The notes beneath the pieces are model-generated. The model was not told the DNA's origin, searched no databases, and worked only from the letters and a program-made list of their open reading frames with translations. A stretch of 64,000 bases of DNA from Paenalcaligenes hominis (GTDB lineage Bacteria; Pseudomonadota; Gammaproteobacteria; Burkholderiales; Burkholderiaceae_B), in contig NZ_JAATIZ010000003.1 in assembly GCF_011927625.1 (NCBI RefSeq), positions 1-64,000 on the forward strand, read 5' to 3'. Within the stretch, counting starts at the first letter, position 1. Every line of letters starts with the position of its first letter. Position numbers and translations under genes: made by a program. Below are positions 34,967 through 45,669 of the stretch, one piece after another.

Positions 34967-36223
34967 ATGGATAAACTACGCATCACCGGTGGCCAGAAAC
35001 TGCACGGAGACATCACTATTTCTGGCGCCAAGAATGCGGCCTTACCTATTCTGTGCGCCAGTCTGTTGACTGCTGACGACTTAGTGCTCAGTAACGTACC
35101 GCGTTTACGTGACATCCGTACTGTATGTAACTTACTCGAGCAACTGGGCGCACGAGCGGCTGTCGATGGCGAACTCGTCACCCTTAATGCTGCCCAAATT
35201 ACCAGTCTAGAGGCTCCTTACGAGCTGGTCAAAACCATGCGCGCTTCTATTTTGGTATTAGGCCCTTTACTAGCGCGTTTTGGCGAAGCCCGTGTTAGCT
35301 TGCCCGGCGGCTGCGCCATTGGTCAGCGTCCAGTAGACCAACATATTAAAGGCCTACGCGCCATGGGCGCTGACATTGAAATCGAACACGGTTTTGTGGT
35401 CGCCAAGGCCAAACGCCTAAAAGGCGCGTCAATTCGTACTGATATGGTTACGGTAACCGGTACGGAAAACCTGCTGATGGCAGCCACCCTTGCCCAGGGC
35501 GAAACCATACTGGAAAATGCCGCCCAAGAGCCTGAAATTGTTGATTTAGCCGAACTCTTAATCAAAATGGGCGCAAAAATCTCAGGGCACGGTACGGAAC
35601 GTATTGTGATCCAAGGGGTAGAACGTTTACATGGTGCTGAACACGCCATCATGCCAGACCGCATTGAAACGGGTACGTTCTTGTGTGCTGTGGGCGCTAC
35701 AGGTGGAGCTATCACCTTACACAATACGGCTCCGTACACCTTAGGTTCTACCTTGGAAAAACTCAAACAGGCCGGACTGGATATTCAGTGCGATGGCACA
35801 CGTATTCATGGTCGTATGAATGCTCGCCCCTTGTCCGTCAGTTTTAGTACCGCAGAACACCCTGGTTTTCCTACCGACATGCAAGCCCAGCTGATGGCAC
35901 TCAATGCCCTCGCCCAAGGCACGGCAGTTATTGTAGAAAATATTTTTGAAAATCGCTTTATGCATGTTCAAGAACTACAACGTCTAGGTGCTCACATTGA
36001 AACCGAAGGTCATACCGCTCATGTCAAAGGCGTAGAACGTCTACTCGGGGCACATGTGATGGCCACCGATTTACGTGCTTCAGCTAGTCTAGTTATTGCC
36101 GGCCTAGCAGCGGAAGGCGAAACCATCATTGATCGTATTTATCACTTAGATCGCGGCTACGACCGCATGGAAAACAAACTCGCCGCCGTAGGCGCTGTTA
36201 TCGAACGCTTGCGTCAGGAATAA
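34967..36223 (+). CDS. murA: UDP-GlcNAc enolpyruvyl transferase
   Basis: 418 aa, standard length. [16 protein letters not shown] at the N-terminus and the active-site loop [14 protein letters not shown] with the fosfomycin-target Cys are both present. MurA adds enolpyruvate to UDP-GlcNAc in the first committed step of peptidoglycan synthesis, using the product of GlmU encoded at 25352. It begins three bases after the BolA gene and ends four bases before hisG. Confidence 0.97.
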   Translation: MDKLRITGGQKLHGDITISGAKNAALPILCASLLTADDLVLSNVPRLRDIRTVCNLLEQLGARAAVDGELVTLNAAQITSLEAPYELVKTMRASILVLGPLLARFGEARVSLPGGCAIGQRPVDQHIKGLRAMGADIEIEHGFVVAKAKRLKGASIRTDMVTVTGTENLLMAATLAQGETILENAAQEPEIVDLAELLIKMGAKISGHGTERIVIQGVERLHGAEHAIMPDRIETGTFLCAVGATGGAITLHNTAPYTLGSTLEKLKQAGLDIQCDGTRIHGRMNARPLSVSFSTAEHPGFPTDMQAQLMALNALAQGTAVIVENIFENRFMHVQELQRLGAHIETEGHTAHVKGVERLLGAHVMATDLRASASLVIAGLAAEGETIIDRIYHLDRGYDRMENKLAAVGAVIERLRQE

Positions 36224-36227
36224 TGCT

Positions 36228-36914
36228 ATGAGCCCTGCTAATCCCAATCGCCCTTTAACCCTTGCTCTTTCCAAAGGGCGCATTTTCGACGAAACCATGC
36301 CTCTGTTAAATCAGGCTGGCATTGAAGTCCTTGAAAACCCAGAGACGTCACGCAAATTGATTTTGCCTACTAACTCGCCCGACATACAGATTATTATTGT
36401 GCGCGCTACCGACGTCCCCACTTATGTTCAATACGGTGCTGCTCATATTGGGATTGCAGGCAAAGATGTTTTGTACGAGCACATGGAAAGCCATCCTGGC
36501 GGTCTGTATCAACCGGTAGATTTAAATATCGCTCGTTGCCGCATGTCTGTTGCCGTGCCCGATGGCTTTGATTATCACAATGCCGTAAAGCAGGGTTCGC
36601 GCTTGCGGGTAGCCACCAAATACACACGTGCCGCACGCGAGCACTTTGCTAGCAAAGGCGTTTACATTGATCTCATTAAATTGTATGGGTCAATGGAGCT
36701 TGCACCGTTGGTGGGCCTAGCGGATGCTATCGTGGATTTAGTGTCTACTGGCGGCACACTACGGGCTAACCATCTGACTGAGGTCGAAGAAATCTCTCAG
36801 ATTTCCTCGCGTCTTATTATTAATCAGGCCGCCATGAAAACGCGCCAAGCACAACTTCAGCCTTTAATTGATGCATTAATGCAAGCCGCTTTCGATCCAG
36901 CATCCCCAAACTAA
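36228..36914 (+). CDS. hisG: ATP phosphoribosyltransferase, short form
   Basis: 228 aa. [16 protein letters not shown] and [14 protein letters not shown] (PRPP site) identify HisG. The length shows it is the short HisG_S type without the C-terminal regulatory domain, which works as a complex with HisZ. No hisZ is in this window. It starts the his run and catalyses the first step, ATP plus PRPP to phosphoribosyl-ATP. Confidence 0.96.
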   Translation: MSPANPNRPLTLALSKGRIFDETMPLLNQAGIEVLENPETSRKLILPTNSPDIQIIIVRATDVPTYVQYGAAHIGIAGKDVLYEHMESHPGGLYQPVDLNIARCRMSVAVPDGFDYHNAVKQGSRLRVATKYTRAAREHFASKGVYIDLIKLYGSMELAPLVGLADAIVDLVSTGGTLRANHLTEVEEISQISSRLIINQAAMKTRQAQLQPLIDALMQAAFDPASPN

Positions 36915-36967
36915 GCGTTCCGATATACACTAAGCGTATAGATTATCGCTTTAGGAATATCTGGTTT

Positions 36968-38272
36968 ATGTCTGTAATTCGTCGTTTGCAGTCCGATACT
37001 GCTCAGTTTAATGCTGAATTGCGTCAGCTATTAGCGTTTGAAGAAACGCAAGACGCTTCTATTGAAAATGCCTGTAGAGACATCCTGCATCACATCCGCC
37101 AACGCGGTGATGCAGCGCTCATCGAGTTCACCCATCGATTCGACGGGGTACAGGTTCAGCATGCTGCCGAACTTGAAATTCATCACGACGAACTTCATCA
37201 TGCATTAACCACACTCGACCCCACCCAACGCGCTGCGTTAGAAACGGCTGCGCAACGGGTGCGTCAATATCACGAGCATCAACTAGGCAAAAGCTGGACC
37301 TACACCGAGGCCGACGGTACTCGCTTAGGACAACAAGTCACCCCGCTTGACCGCGTCGGCTTATACGTGCCAGGTGGCAAGGCCGCTTACCCGTCATCGG
37401 TGCTTATGAATGCCATTCCGGCCAAAGTCGCCGGGGTCAGCCAGCTCATCATGGTCACGCCCACCCCAAAAGGCGAGCGCAACCCCCTTGTGCTAGCGGC
37501 AGCAGCCCTTAGCGGCGTAGATAAAGTCTACGCCATCGGTGGTGCCCAAGCCGTTGGCGCACTTGCTTATGGTACCGATACCATCCAAGCCGTCGACAAA
37601 ATTGTCGGCCCTGGCAATGCCTACGTGGCCGAAGCCAAACGTCGTGTTTTTGGTACAGTAGGTATCGATATGATCGCCGGCCCCAGCGAAATTTTAATTA
37701 TTGCTGATGGCAGCGCACCAGCGGAATGGGTCGCTATGGACCTTTTCTCTCAGGCCGAGCACGACGAACTCGCTCAGTCCATCTTGCTGTGTCCCGATGC
37801 CGACTACTTACAGGCCGTCGAAAACGCCATCGAAAAATTGCTACCTACTATGCCACGTGCCGATATTATTCGCACAAGCCTAGCAGACCGAGGCGCCCTT
37901 ATTTTGGTCAAAGACTTACACGAGGCCTGCGAAATTGCCAACTTTATTGCGCCCGAACACCTAGAGGTGTGTACCGATGCGCCTGAAACTTGGTTGCCTT
38001 ATCTACGTCATGCCGGTGCGATCTTCCTTGGCCCTTATAGCTCCGAATCGCTTGGCGATTACTGCGCCGGCCCTAACCACGTTTTACCTACTTCTCGCAC
38101 TGCGCGTTTTTCCTCGCCCCTAGGCGTGTATGATTTCCAAAAACGCAGCAGTATTATTCATGTCTCATCAACTGGCGCTCAATCGCTTGGGCCTATCGCC
38201 GCCACACTGGCCAAAGGCGAAGGGCTCTATGCCCATGCTGCCAGTGCCGAATACCGACTTAAAACTTCTTAA
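36968..38272 (+). CDS. hisD: Histidinol dehydrogenase
   Basis: 434 aa. [36 protein letters not shown] and the zinc/active-site region [10 protein letters not shown] with PEHLEV are the family motifs. It performs the last two oxidations to L-histidine with NAD. In related operons hisC follows; here hisB starts 14 bases after the stop. Confidence 0.97.
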   Translation: MSVIRRLQSDTAQFNAELRQLLAFEETQDASIENACRDILHHIRQRGDAALIEFTHRFDGVQVQHAAELEIHHDELHHALTTLDPTQRAALETAAQRVRQYHEHQLGKSWTYTEADGTRLGQQVTPLDRVGLYVPGGKAAYPSSVLMNAIPAKVAGVSQLIMVTPTPKGERNPLVLAAAALSGVDKVYAIGGAQAVGALAYGTDTIQAVDKIVGPGNAYVAEAKRRVFGTVGIDMIAGPSEILIIADGSAPAEWVAMDLFSQAEHDELAQSILLCPDADYLQAVENAIEKLLPTMPRADIIRTSLADRGALILVKDLHEACEIANFIAPEHLEVCTDAPETWLPYLRHAGAIFLGPYSSESLGDYCAGPNHVLPTSRTARFSSPLGVYDFQKRSSIIHVSSTGAQSLGPIAATLAKGEGLYAHAASAEYRLKTS

Positions 38273-38286
38273 TTTTTGTCATTACT

Positions 38287-38874
38287 ATGCGTACTGCTGA
38301 AGTCACTCGTAACACCAGCGAAACCCGTATTCGCGTTTCTATTAATCTAGACGGTACAGGTCGCCAAAGCCTAAATAGCGGCGTGCCCTTCCTCGATCAT
38401 ATGCTCGACCAAATTGCTCGTCATGGCATGATCGATCTCGATGTTCACTGCGATGGCGATACTCATATTGATGATCACCACACCGTTGAAGACATTGGTA
38501 TTGCGTTAGGCCAAGCCATCGCTAAAGCCATCGGCAATAAAGCCGGTATTCGTCGTTATGGTCATGCCTATGTTCCCATGGACGAGTCTCTATCGCGTGT
38601 CGCCATGGACTTCTCCGGCCGTCCGGGTTTGTTCTATTTTGTTGATTATTCACGCGCGCGCATTGGTAGTTTTGATGTAGACTTAGCGCGTGAGTTCTTT
38701 CAAGGCTTTGTGAACCATGCACAAGCCACCGTTCATATTGATAACTTACGTGGCGAAAATGCCCACCATCAATGTGAATCCATTTTTAAAGCTTTTGGGC
38801 GTGCCATGCGCATGGCGCTTGAAAAGGATCCACGTAGTGAAAACGTGATTCCTTCCACCAAAGGTGTCTTATAA
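38287..38874 (+). CDS. hisB: Imidazoleglycerol-phosphate dehydratase
   Basis: 195 aa, monofunctional form. The two metal-binding repeats are seen: [10 protein letters not shown] with [14 protein letters not shown], and [20 protein letters not shown] with [11 protein letters not shown]. It converts IGP to imidazole acetol phosphate. It lacks the N-terminal histidinol-phosphatase domain of enteric HisB, so that activity must come from another gene. Confidence 0.97.
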   Translation: MRTAEVTRNTSETRIRVSINLDGTGRQSLNSGVPFLDHMLDQIARHGMIDLDVHCDGDTHIDDHHTVEDIGIALGQAIAKAIGNKAGIRRYGHAYVPMDESLSRVAMDFSGRPGLFYFVDYSRARIGSFDVDLAREFFQGFVNHAQATVHIDNLRGENAHHQCESIFKAFGRAMRMALEKDPRSENVIPSTKGVL

Positions 38875-38916
38875 CCTTTTTGCCATTTTCCTTTACGCAT
38901 TTATTGGTTCTACATC

Positions 38917-39657
38917 ATGTTACTCATTCCTGCCATCGACCTTAAAGACGGACGTTGTGTGCGCTTGCGCCAAGGTGCTTTAGATGACGTTACCGTATTT
39001 TCTGATGACCCTGCCGCCATGGCCGAACAATGGCTAGAACAAGGCGCACGTCGTCTACATCTGGTTGATTTGAACGGTGCTTTTGCTGGAAAACCTCTAA
39101 ACAAAGAGGCTATCGCTGCTATTTTAGAAACGGTGAGTGATGAAATTCCTGTCCAAATCGGCGGAGGCATCCGCGATTTAGATACCATCGAAACCTACTT
39201 AGACATGGGCATGCGCTATGTCATTATCGGTACAGCTGCAGTGAAAAGCCCAGGTTTTTTACGTGATGCATGCAGTGCCTTTCCAGGAAGCATCATTGTA
39301 GGCCTCGATGCACGTGATGGAAAAGTGGCAACCGATGGTTGGAGCAAAATCTCCCGTCACGATGTATTAGATTTAGCTAAAAAATTCGAAGACTACGGCT
39401 GTGAGTCCATTATCTACACGGATATTGGACGCGACGGCATGCTGTCCGGTGTCAATATCGAAGCCACAGTACGCCTTGCTCAGCACGTCAACATCCCCGT
39501 GATTGCATCGGGTGGAGTCACTGACCTGAAAGACATCGATGCACTGTGTGCTGTAGAAAACGAAGGGGTAGAGGGCGTTATCTTAGGTCGTAGTATTTAC
39601 GAAGGCACCTTGGACTTCGCCAAGGCGCAAACCTTTGCTGACGAGTACGAAGCATGA
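38917..39657 (+). CDS. hisA: ProFAR isomerase HisA
   Basis: 246 aa TIM barrel. [17 protein letters not shown] at the N-terminus supplies the catalytic Asp (AIDLKDG), and [13 protein letters not shown] supplies the second. The phosphate loops QIGGGIRD and ASGGV are present. It isomerises ProFAR to PRFAR. It overlaps hisF by four bases. A 42-bp gap separates it from hisB, where hisH would normally lie. Confidence 0.97.
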   Translation: MLLIPAIDLKDGRCVRLRQGALDDVTVFSDDPAAMAEQWLEQGARRLHLVDLNGAFAGKPLNKEAIAAILETVSDEIPVQIGGGIRDLDTIETYLDMGMRYVIIGTAAVKSPGFLRDACSAFPGSIIVGLDARDGKVATDGWSKISRHDVLDLAKKFEDYGCESIIYTDIGRDGMLSGVNIEATVRLAQHVNIPVIASGGVTDLKDIDALCAVENEGVEGVILGRSIYEGTLDFAKAQTFADEYEA

Positions 39658-40430
39658 AATCTGAACAAGCTTGCCGTATTATCCCCTGCCTTGATGTCAC
39701 AGCCGGTCGGGTTGTAAAAGGCGTCAACTTTGTTGACCTAGTTGATGCAGGGGATCCTGTTGAAATTGCTCGTCGTTACGACGAGCAAGGCGCTGATGAG
39801 CTCACTTTGCTTGATATCACCGCCACCACTGAAAACCGCGACGTTATTCTATCTATCGTGACTGAGGTCGCAAAAAACATTTCGATTCCTCTTACCGTAG
39901 GCGGTGGTGTGCGCGATTTGTCTGACGTACAACGCCTAATGGATGCCGGAGCCACCCGTGTTTCCATTAATAGCGCTGCCATCAGCAATCCAGACTTAGT
40001 ACGCTCTGCTAGCGACCAGTTCGGTAAAGACAGTATTATTGTTGCTATCGATGCCCGCCAAACTACCACGGACGCCGGTCAATCCAGTTGGGAAATCTAC
40101 ACCCATGGTGGTAAACGGGCCACTGGCATTGATGCCATCGAATGGGCTCAACGCATGCAGGAAATGGGTGCTGGCGCGCTATTAGTGACCAGCATGGATA
40201 AAGACGGCACCAAATCCGGCTTTGACCTCGCTCTCACGCGCGCTATTTCCGATGCGGTATCCATTCCCGTTATTGCCTCGGGTGGCGTTGGTTCCCTACA
40301 AGACCTCGCTGATGGCGTACTTAAAGGCGGTGCCGCAGCGGTATTAGCTGCCAGCATCTTCCACTATGGCGAATACACCATTGCCGAAGCCAAAACCTAT
40401 TTAGCTCAGCAAGGCATCAAGGTGCTATGA
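39654..40430 (+). CDS. hisF: Imidazole glycerol phosphate synthase cyclase HisF
   Basis: 258 aa TIM barrel with catalytic Asp in [16 protein letters not shown] and in IIVAIDARQ, and phosphate loops VGGGVRD and ASGGVGS. HisF closes the imidazole ring using ammonia normally delivered by the glutaminase HisH. HisH is not encoded in this operon, so either it is elsewhere or HisF uses free ammonia. It overlaps both neighbours by four bases. Confidence 0.97.
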   Translation: MKSEQACRIIPCLDVTAGRVVKGVNFVDLVDAGDPVEIARRYDEQGADELTLLDITATTENRDVILSIVTEVAKNISIPLTVGGGVRDLSDVQRLMDAGATRVSINSAAISNPDLVRSASDQFGKDSIIVAIDARQTTTDAGQSSWEIYTHGGKRATGIDAIEWAQRMQEMGAGALLVTSMDKDGTKSGFDLALTRAISDAVSIPVIASGGVGSLQDLADGVLKGGAAAVLAASIFHYGEYTIAEAKTYLAQQGIKVL

Positions 40431-40825
40431 GCAAAAACTGGTTAGATCAGGTTCATTTCGATACGCAGGGGCTTATCCCTGCTATCGCCCAAGATCTTCA
40501 TACTGGCCGCGTTCTTATGGTGGCATGGATGAACGCCGACGCTCTAACAGAAACCGTGGCAACCCAACGAGCCGTGTATTGGTCACGCTCTCGTAAAAAG
40601 CTTTGGCGCAAGGGCGAAGAATCCGGCCATTACCAATCCGTTCATGACATCCGTTTAGACTGCGACGGCGATGTTATTTTGCTTACCGTGGAACAAAAGG
40701 GTGACATTGCGTGTCATACGGGTCGTAATAGCTGCTTTTACTCACGCTTAGACTGCTCTGGCCCCACACCGCAGTGGGAAACCACTGATCCTGTCCTCAA
40801 AGACCCTGACAGCATATACTCATGA
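40427..40825 (+). CDS. hisI: Phosphoribosyl-AMP cyclohydrolase
   Basis: 132 aa. [30 protein letters not shown] and the zinc-binding [12 protein letters not shown] segment are the HisI motifs. It opens the adenine ring of PR-AMP. It is a separate protein from HisE, unlike the fused enteric HisIE, but the two genes overlap by four bases. Confidence 0.97.
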   Translation: MSKNWLDQVHFDTQGLIPAIAQDLHTGRVLMVAWMNADALTETVATQRAVYWSRSRKKLWRKGEESGHYQSVHDIRLDCDGDVILLTVEQKGDIACHTGRNSCFYSRLDCSGPTPQWETTDPVLKDPDSIYS

Positions 40826-41151
40826 ATGCCGATCTCGTTTTAACTGAATTAATGGCTGTATTGGCGGCGCGCTTGCCTAGTGCTGGTGGTGACCCCGATA
40901 GCTCCTATGTCGCAAAACTTTACGCTAAAGGCCCCGACGCATTTCTTAAAAAAATTGGCGAGGAAGCCACCGAAGTGGTGTTAGCGGCCAAAGACCAAGA
41001 CCATCAAGGCCTCATTAGTGAAACCGCCGATTTATGGTTTCATTGTTTGGTTGCCTTAAATTATTATGGTGTAGATCCGGCGCAAGTGTTTGCCGAGCTG
41101 GCAAAACGCCAAGGTATCTCTGGCTTAGTGGAAAAAGCCAATCGAACTTAG
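40822..41151 (+). CDS. hisE: Phosphoribosyl-ATP pyrophosphatase
   Basis: 109 aa MazG-like helical protein. [15 protein letters not shown] and [13 protein letters not shown] carry the acidic Mg-binding residues. It removes pyrophosphate from PR-ATP before HisI acts. It is the last his gene; hinT follows after 81 bases. Confidence 0.96.
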   Translation: MNADLVLTELMAVLAARLPSAGGDPDSSYVAKLYAKGPDAFLKKIGEEATEVVLAAKDQDHQGLISETADLWFHCLVALNYYGVDPAQVFAELAKRQGISGLVEKANRT

Positions 41152-41232
41152 TTCCAACAACGGCCCACAATACACTACAATAGTTAAGCACACACTTTAT
41201 TTAAAAACGGTACCTACTCACACTGAACAGAC

Positions 41233-41601
41233 ATGAGTCAAGATTGTTTATTTTGCAAAATTATCGACGGCACCATTCCCTCGACTAAGGTTTACGAAGA
41301 CGACGACTTTCTTGCCTTCAAAGACATCAACCCAGTCGCACCGGTACACCTTTTACTTATCCCTAAACACCATATTGTGTCGATGCAGCACGTCGCAGAC
41401 ACAGATGCAGACTGGCTAGGTAAAATGATGACCCTCGTGCCTCAGATTGCTTCAGCTAATGGCTGCAGACCGGGTGCCGAAGGCGGATATCGCATCGTCA
41501 TTAATAGTGGCGAAGACGGTGGCCAAGAAATCGACCACCTGCACTTACATATTATTGGGGGCGAACGCCCTTGGAAAAACACAGCAACAGCTGTTGCATA
41601 A
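41233..41601 (+). CDS. hinT: HIT-family nucleotide phosphoramidase (HinT-like)
   Basis: 122 aa. The histidine triad HLHLHII follows [12 protein letters not shown], and the N-terminus [20 protein letters not shown] is typical of bacterial HinT. It hydrolyses AMP-linked phosphoramidates. Location between hisE and tatA is recurrent in betaproteobacteria. Confidence 0.94.
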   Translation: MSQDCLFCKIIDGTIPSTKVYEDDDFLAFKDINPVAPVHLLLIPKHHIVSMQHVADTDADWLGKMMTLVPQIASANGCRPGAEGGYRIVINSGEDGGQEIDHLHLHIIGGERPWKNTATAVA

Positions 41602-41614
41602 CCGGAGTCCTACC

Positions 41615-41845
41615 ATGGGTAGTTTTAGTATTTGGCATTGGCTTGTCGTTCTAGTCATTGTTGCTTTAGTTTTTGGCACCAAAAAACTTCGTAATATTGG
41701 CGAAGACCTAGGTGGTGCCGTAAAAGGGTTCAAAAAAGGCATCAAAGAAGCCGAGTCCGAAGACGACCTGCCACCTAAACAGGTCGCAGACCAACATACC
41801 GTAGACGTTCAAGCCACAGAAAAACAAGACGTCTCTAAACACTAA
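41615..41845 (+). CDS. tatA: TatA twin-arginine translocase subunit
   Basis: 76 aa from ATG 41615 (GGAG upstream). One membrane helix ([16 protein letters not shown]), hinge [14 protein letters not shown], an amphipathic helix with [15 protein letters not shown], and a polar tail. It forms the protein-conducting oligomer of the Tat system, which would export the SorA and Rieske proteins encoded nearby. Confidence 0.96.
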   Translation: MGSFSIWHWLVVLVIVALVFGTKKLRNIGEDLGGAVKGFKKGIKEAESEDDLPPKQVADQHTVDVQATEKQDVSKH

Positions 41846-41863
41846 TACGTCTCGTTTATCACT

Positions 41864-42259
41864 ATGTTTGACATTAGCTTCAGCGAACTTTTACTCATCG
41901 GTGTTGTAGCATTAGTCGTTCTCGGCCCTGAACGCCTGCCACGTGTTGCTCGTACCGTAGGCCACATGTTTGGGCGTGCGCAACGCTACATGAACGAGGT
42001 TAAAACCGATATTCAACGTGAAATTGACTTGGACGAGATCAGCTCCATTAAAAAACAAATGGAAGACGCCTCCTCCTCGATCAAGCAGTCCGTCAATCAG
42101 TTCGGTAACCAAATTAAAGACCCCCTTGAGGAAGCGCGCAAGGCCGTCAACGAACTTGAACACGATACCGAAACGATGGCCAAGTCTTTGGCTGACTCAA
42201 CCAAAGACACCTCTCAACCAGCTGCTTCAGATAACAGCGCTGATGGTAAAAAAGAATGA
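41864..42259 (+). CDS. tatB: TatB twin-arginine translocase subunit
   Basis: 131 aa. The helix [20 protein letters not shown] with Glu8, the hinge [13 protein letters not shown], and a longer amphipathic/coiled region than TatA mark it as TatB, the substrate receptor with TatC. It overlaps tatC by four bases. Confidence 0.96.
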   Translation: MFDISFSELLLIGVVALVVLGPERLPRVARTVGHMFGRAQRYMNEVKTDIQREIDLDEISSIKKQMEDASSSIKQSVNQFGNQIKDPLEEARKAVNELEHDTETMAKSLADSTKDTSQPAASDNSADGKKE

Positions 42260-43014
42260 GCACGACTCCTGCTAGTGACACCTTTATTTCTCACTTGGTC
42301 GAGTTACGTAGCCGTCTTATGAAAGCGGTAGTTAGCGTACTGGCTGTGTTTGTGGTGTTGTTTCTTTATCCTGGGCCTTCCGTCATTTACGACTTCTTAG
42401 CCCAACCTATGCTGGCGTCTCTACCACAAGGCACTCGCATGATTGCCACAGGGGTGATTACGCCTTTTATGGTGCCCGTAAAGGTCACCTTATTGACCTC
42501 TTTTGTGATTGCATTGCCCATTGTGCTGTATCAGGCATGGGCTTTTATTGCGCCCGGTTTATATTCCCACGAAAAGAAACTGGCTATCCCCCTTATTTTT
42601 TCTAGTACGTTGCTCTTTATTTTGGGGATGAGCTTTTGTTATTTCGTGGTGTTTAAAACGGTCTTTCATTTCATTGCGTCATTTGCTCCCGATTCCATTA
42701 CTCCTGCGCCAGATATCGAGGCTTACCTTAACTTTGTCATGACGATGTTCATTGCTTTTGGTATTACCTTCGAGGTCCCTATTGCAGTGGTTTTATTGGT
42801 TAAAACTGGTCTCACGACCGTTAAAAAACTTCGTGAGATCCGAGGCTATGTCATTGTTGGGGCTTTTGTTATTGCCGCAGTCGTTACGCCGCCCGATGTC
42901 ATTAGCCAATTCCTGTTGGCTGGGCCGCTTTGTTTGTTATATGAAATTGGTATTATTTTCGCTAACTTGGTCAAAAAACCTGATGTTATCGAATACGACG
43001 CCGACCTTCAATAA
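42256..43014 (+). CDS. tatC: TatC twin-arginine translocase receptor
   Basis: 252 aa with six membrane helices. [16 protein letters not shown] at the N-terminus is the conserved cytoplasmic recognition segment, and [19 protein letters not shown] and [13 protein letters not shown] follow. It binds the twin-arginine signal. A strong terminator follows 24 bases after the stop. Confidence 0.97.
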   Translation: MSTTPASDTFISHLVELRSRLMKAVVSVLAVFVVLFLYPGPSVIYDFLAQPMLASLPQGTRMIATGVITPFMVPVKVTLLTSFVIALPIVLYQAWAFIAPGLYSHEKKLAIPLIFSSTLLFILGMSFCYFVVFKTVFHFIASFAPDSITPAPDIEAYLNFVMTMFIAFGITFEVPIAVVLLVKTGLTTVKKLREIRGYVIVGAFVIAAVVTPPDVISQFLLAGPLCLLYEIGIIFANLVKKPDVIEYDADLQ

Positions 43015-43037
43015 CACGAAAAACGATGTATATATTA

Positions 43038-43064
43038 AAAAACGAGCCAAACTGGCTCGTTTTT
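43038..43064 (+). terminator. Terminator of the his-tat transcript
   Basis: ACGAGCCA (43042-43049) and TGGCTCGT (43053-43060), extended by A/T pairs, close a three-base loop and run into TTTTT. It ends the long plus-strand block that reaches tatC. Confidence 0.9.
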
Positions 43065-43162
43065 AGCGTTATATACTAGGGTAAAATCTCCTATATCTAA
43101 ATAACAATAAGATCTAAACTACCCCCTCATATAACAATCAACTACTACACACAAGGTGCGTT

Positions 43163-44389
43163 ATGAATTCAATTAACCACTCTCGTCGCAGTCTGCTTAC
43201 AACTACAGGTGGTGCTATTGGTTTAGCTTCCATCGGGGCGATTGGTAGCCTTACCCCTGCCGCTAAAGCCTTAGCCGCAGCTCAAGACGAAAAAAAGAAA
43301 ATCGATTTACCCGCCTACGCCAGCTGGAAAAATGCTGACAGCCTCATTATTCACAGTGCTAACACCATGGAAACCAAACGCAATGCGTTTGGTAGCGGTG
43401 TGATTACTCCTTTAGATCGTCTCTTTGTACGTAACAACATCTCTCCACCCAGCGAAGACATCGTTGCAGACCCAGATGTTTGGCAGCTACAAATCGAAGG
43501 CGTTAAAAACCCAGTTACTATCAGCGTAGCCGAGCTAAAAACGCTAGGTGTCACCACCGTCGCTATGGTGTTGCAGTGTTCCGGTAACGGTCGCGCTTAC
43601 TTCCCAAGCAAACCTAGCGGTACACAGTGGACAGTCGGCGCTGCTGGTTGCGTTATGTTTACAGGTGTGCCTGTAAAAGCCGTACTTGAACACGTAGGCG
43701 GCATGAATGCCGACGCTAAATACATGACCGGTACCGGTGGCGAGCCCATCCCCGAGGGTCTAGATCCTAATACCATCCAAGTCGAACGCTCTGTTCCCCT
43801 CGAAGGCATTGAAAATGCATTGTTAGCATGGGAAATCAACGGCGAGCCACTACCTTTAGCTCACGGTGGTCCTTTACGCTTGATCGTTCCTGGCTACACG
43901 GGTGTTAACAACGTTAAATACATTAAACGTTTGGCTTTCACTACCGAGCAGTCTGCAGCTAACATCCAACAAACCGGCTACCGCCTAGCGCCTCAGGGCG
44001 AAAAAGGCGCCCCAACGCAAAAATCCGTTTGGGAAATGCCCGTTAAATCCTGGATCACGCATCCAGGCGAGCCCGATGCAAAACTCAAAGCCGGCAACCT
44101 TCAAATTCAAGGTTTAGCCATGGGTGGTACCTCCGAGGTCACCGGCGTCGAAGTCTCAGTGGATGGCGGTAAAACATGGAAAAAAGCCGAGTTCACTGGT
44201 CCAGACTTAGGTCCATTCGCTTGGCGTCAATTTGTGTTGCCTGTAAACCTCAAAGCAGGGACTTACACCTTAGCAAGTCGTGCTACTAACAAGGCTGGCG
44301 ATGAACAGCCTGCCGAGCGTCTAGAGAATAACCGTGGTTATTTAAACAACAGCTGGAACGATCACGCGCTCACAATTACTGTTGCTTAA
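43163..44389 (+). CDS. sorA: Sulfite dehydrogenase molybdopterin subunit (SorA-like)
   Basis: 408 aa. The twin-arginine signal HSRRSLLTTTGG followed by a hydrophobic stretch and KALAAA marks periplasmic export by Tat. The sulfite-oxidase fold shows the molybdenum-ligating Cys139 in VLQCSGNGR and the C-terminal Mo-co dimerisation domain (VEVSVDGGKTWKKAEF). With the small cytochrome c encoded next it resembles SorAB, oxidising sulfite to sulfate. The related SoxC is an alternative, but no other sox genes are here. It sits directly after tatABC. Confidence 0.88.
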   Translation: MNSINHSRRSLLTTTGGAIGLASIGAIGSLTPAAKALAAAQDEKKKIDLPAYASWKNADSLIIHSANTMETKRNAFGSGVITPLDRLFVRNNISPPSEDIVADPDVWQLQIEGVKNPVTISVAELKTLGVTTVAMVLQCSGNGRAYFPSKPSGTQWTVGAAGCVMFTGVPVKAVLEHVGGMNADAKYMTGTGGEPIPEGLDPNTIQVERSVPLEGIENALLAWEINGEPLPLAHGGPLRLIVPGYTGVNNVKYIKRLAFTTEQSAANIQQTGYRLAPQGEKGAPTQKSVWEMPVKSWITHPGEPDAKLKAGNLQIQGLAMGGTSEVTGVEVSVDGGKTWKKAEFTGPDLGPFAWRQFVLPVNLKAGTYTLASRATNKAGDEQPAERLENNRGYLNNSWNDHALTITVA

Positions 44390-44412
44390 TTTGCTTATTA
44401 CTTTATGCTATT

Positions 44413-44437
44413 AGGCTGAGCTTAGGCTCAGCCTTTT
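44413..44437 (+). terminator. Hairpin between sorA and sorB
   Basis: A perfect nine-base stem AGGCTGAGC / GCTCAGCCT (44413-44421, 44426-44434) is followed by TTTT and a further T-run. Lying between two cooperating genes, it probably attenuates rather than ends transcription, lowering sorB relative to sorA or protecting the sorA message 3' end. Confidence 0.8.
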
Positions 44438-44460
44438 ATCCTTTTTTGTACGAAAAAAAT

Positions 44461-44787
44461 ATGTTGAAAACTACACTCAGCGTACTTAGCTCAGTAACTT
44501 TAGCCTTATTAAGCTCTACAGCTATTGCTGCAGACGCAGCTCAACTTGAACAAGGCAAAACCTTGTTTGCAGGTAGTGCACAGCCTATCGCCTGTGCCGT
44601 GTGTCATACACTTAAAGATGCAGATGCAGCAGGCACCATTGGGCCTGACTTAGACGAACTCAAACCCGATGCAGATCGTATTCGTAAAACCATGATGGAA
44701 GGAATGGGTGCTATGCCTTCGTTCTCCGCTATGGACGAAGCCGATCGCGAAGCCATTATTGCTTATGTGGTTGATGCAACTAACTAA
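44461..44787 (+). CDS. sorB: Cytochrome c subunit of sulfite dehydrogenase (SorB-like)
   Basis: 108 aa from ATG 44461. A signal peptide ends near STAIAADA; the heme site is CAVCH (Cys45, Cys48, His49). MGAMPSFSAMDEADREAIIAYV near the C-terminus provides the methionine ligand region and last helix. It would accept electrons from SorA and pass them on to terminal oxidase or a cytochrome c pool. Confidence 0.85.
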   Translation: MLKTTLSVLSSVTLALLSSTAIAADAAQLEQGKTLFAGSAQPIACAVCHTLKDADAAGTIGPDLDELKPDADRIRKTMMEGMGAMPSFSAMDEADREAIIAYVVDATN

Positions 44788-44816
44788 GTCCTAACGACAT
44801 TAGTTACGCCATCTGA

Positions 44817-44850
44817 ATGCGGCACTAGACTTTATCGTTTAGTGCCGCAT
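44817..44850. terminator. Bidirectional terminator between sorB and the hydrolase
   Basis: A perfect 11-base stem ATGCGGCACTA (44817-44827) / TAGTGCCGCAT (44840-44850) sits between converging genes, with T-rich sequence to the right and A-containing sequence to the left. Confidence 0.8.
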
Positions 44851-44864
44851 TTGTATTTATGCGA

Positions 44865-45581
44865 TCAGATAGTATGATCCAGATAACCCAGCACTTTTGG
44901 CCAGATATCGCAGTGCGGGTCAATAATATAAAAATGGTCCAAGTTTGGAATTGGCCAGAACTCTGCCTTTGGGTTTTTTTCCTTTAATGCTTGGATATAG
45001 TCAATGGAATGCTGTAGAGGAACACGCTGATCGTCTTCACCATGCACGACCAGTATGGAGCGCTGACTGGGCAACTGATGAATAGGCGAAGCGGCTCTGG
45101 CGACCTCATCCAGCCGTGCCCCAAAAAAAGCTTGTGCCGCCGATTCACCTAAGTCTTCCTGCGCAGTACGGCTTACGTCCGTGACAGGCGCTAATGCAAT
45201 CACGTAATCTTGCTCTTGTGCTGCCAGCAAAACGAGCTGCCCGCCTACCGAATGCCCTATTCCCACCAGCGGGCCACGTAGTTGGCGTTGTTGCATTTGT
45301 TGACGTACTGACTGAAAGCCTTGGAGCACATCCTCTAGGATATGAGGCCAATCACCACCGCAATTACCACGACGGTACTCTAGGTTGGCTACGGCCCACC
45401 CTTGCTCTAAAAAGAAATCCGTTAATGGGTGCATTTGTACCAACGTATGCGGTTGCCGCCAAAACCCTCCGTGCACCAGCACAATTACCCCTTTGGGCGG
45501 TACCTCTGCCAATGGCTCGTACCATTCGTAATGTTGTTCGGAATGACTTCCATACGCGATTGATGTAGCTGTTGTTTGCAT
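44865..45581 (-). CDS. Alpha/beta hydrolase
   Basis: 238 aa. The oxyanion segment VLVHGGFWRQ and nucleophile elbow GIGHSVGGQ (GxSxG) are clear; a later Asp (VVHGEDDQRV) and His (NLDHFYI) complete the triad. HGGFW is typical of the esterase/kynurenine formamidase-like branch, but no kynurenine genes are near. No signal peptide is seen. It converges on sorB. Confidence 0.85.
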   Translation of the reverse strand: MQTTATSIAYGSHSEQHYEWYEPLAEVPPKGVIVLVHGGFWRQPHTLVQMHPLTDFFLEQGWAVANLEYRRGNCGGDWPHILEDVLQGFQSVRQQMQQRQLRGPLVGIGHSVGGQLVLLAAQEQDYVIALAPVTDVSRTAQEDLGESAAQAFFGARLDEVARAASPIHQLPSQRSILVVHGEDDQRVPLQHSIDYIQALKEKNPKAEFWPIPNLDHFYIIDPHCDIWPKVLGYLDHTI

Positions 45582-45669
45582 AGCCTACCTTTTTAATGAT
45601 CACAATTAGACTGCCATATACGTTAGGACTAAACTAGGGGTGTTCTCCCTATTCATTTTTGCATTAGCT

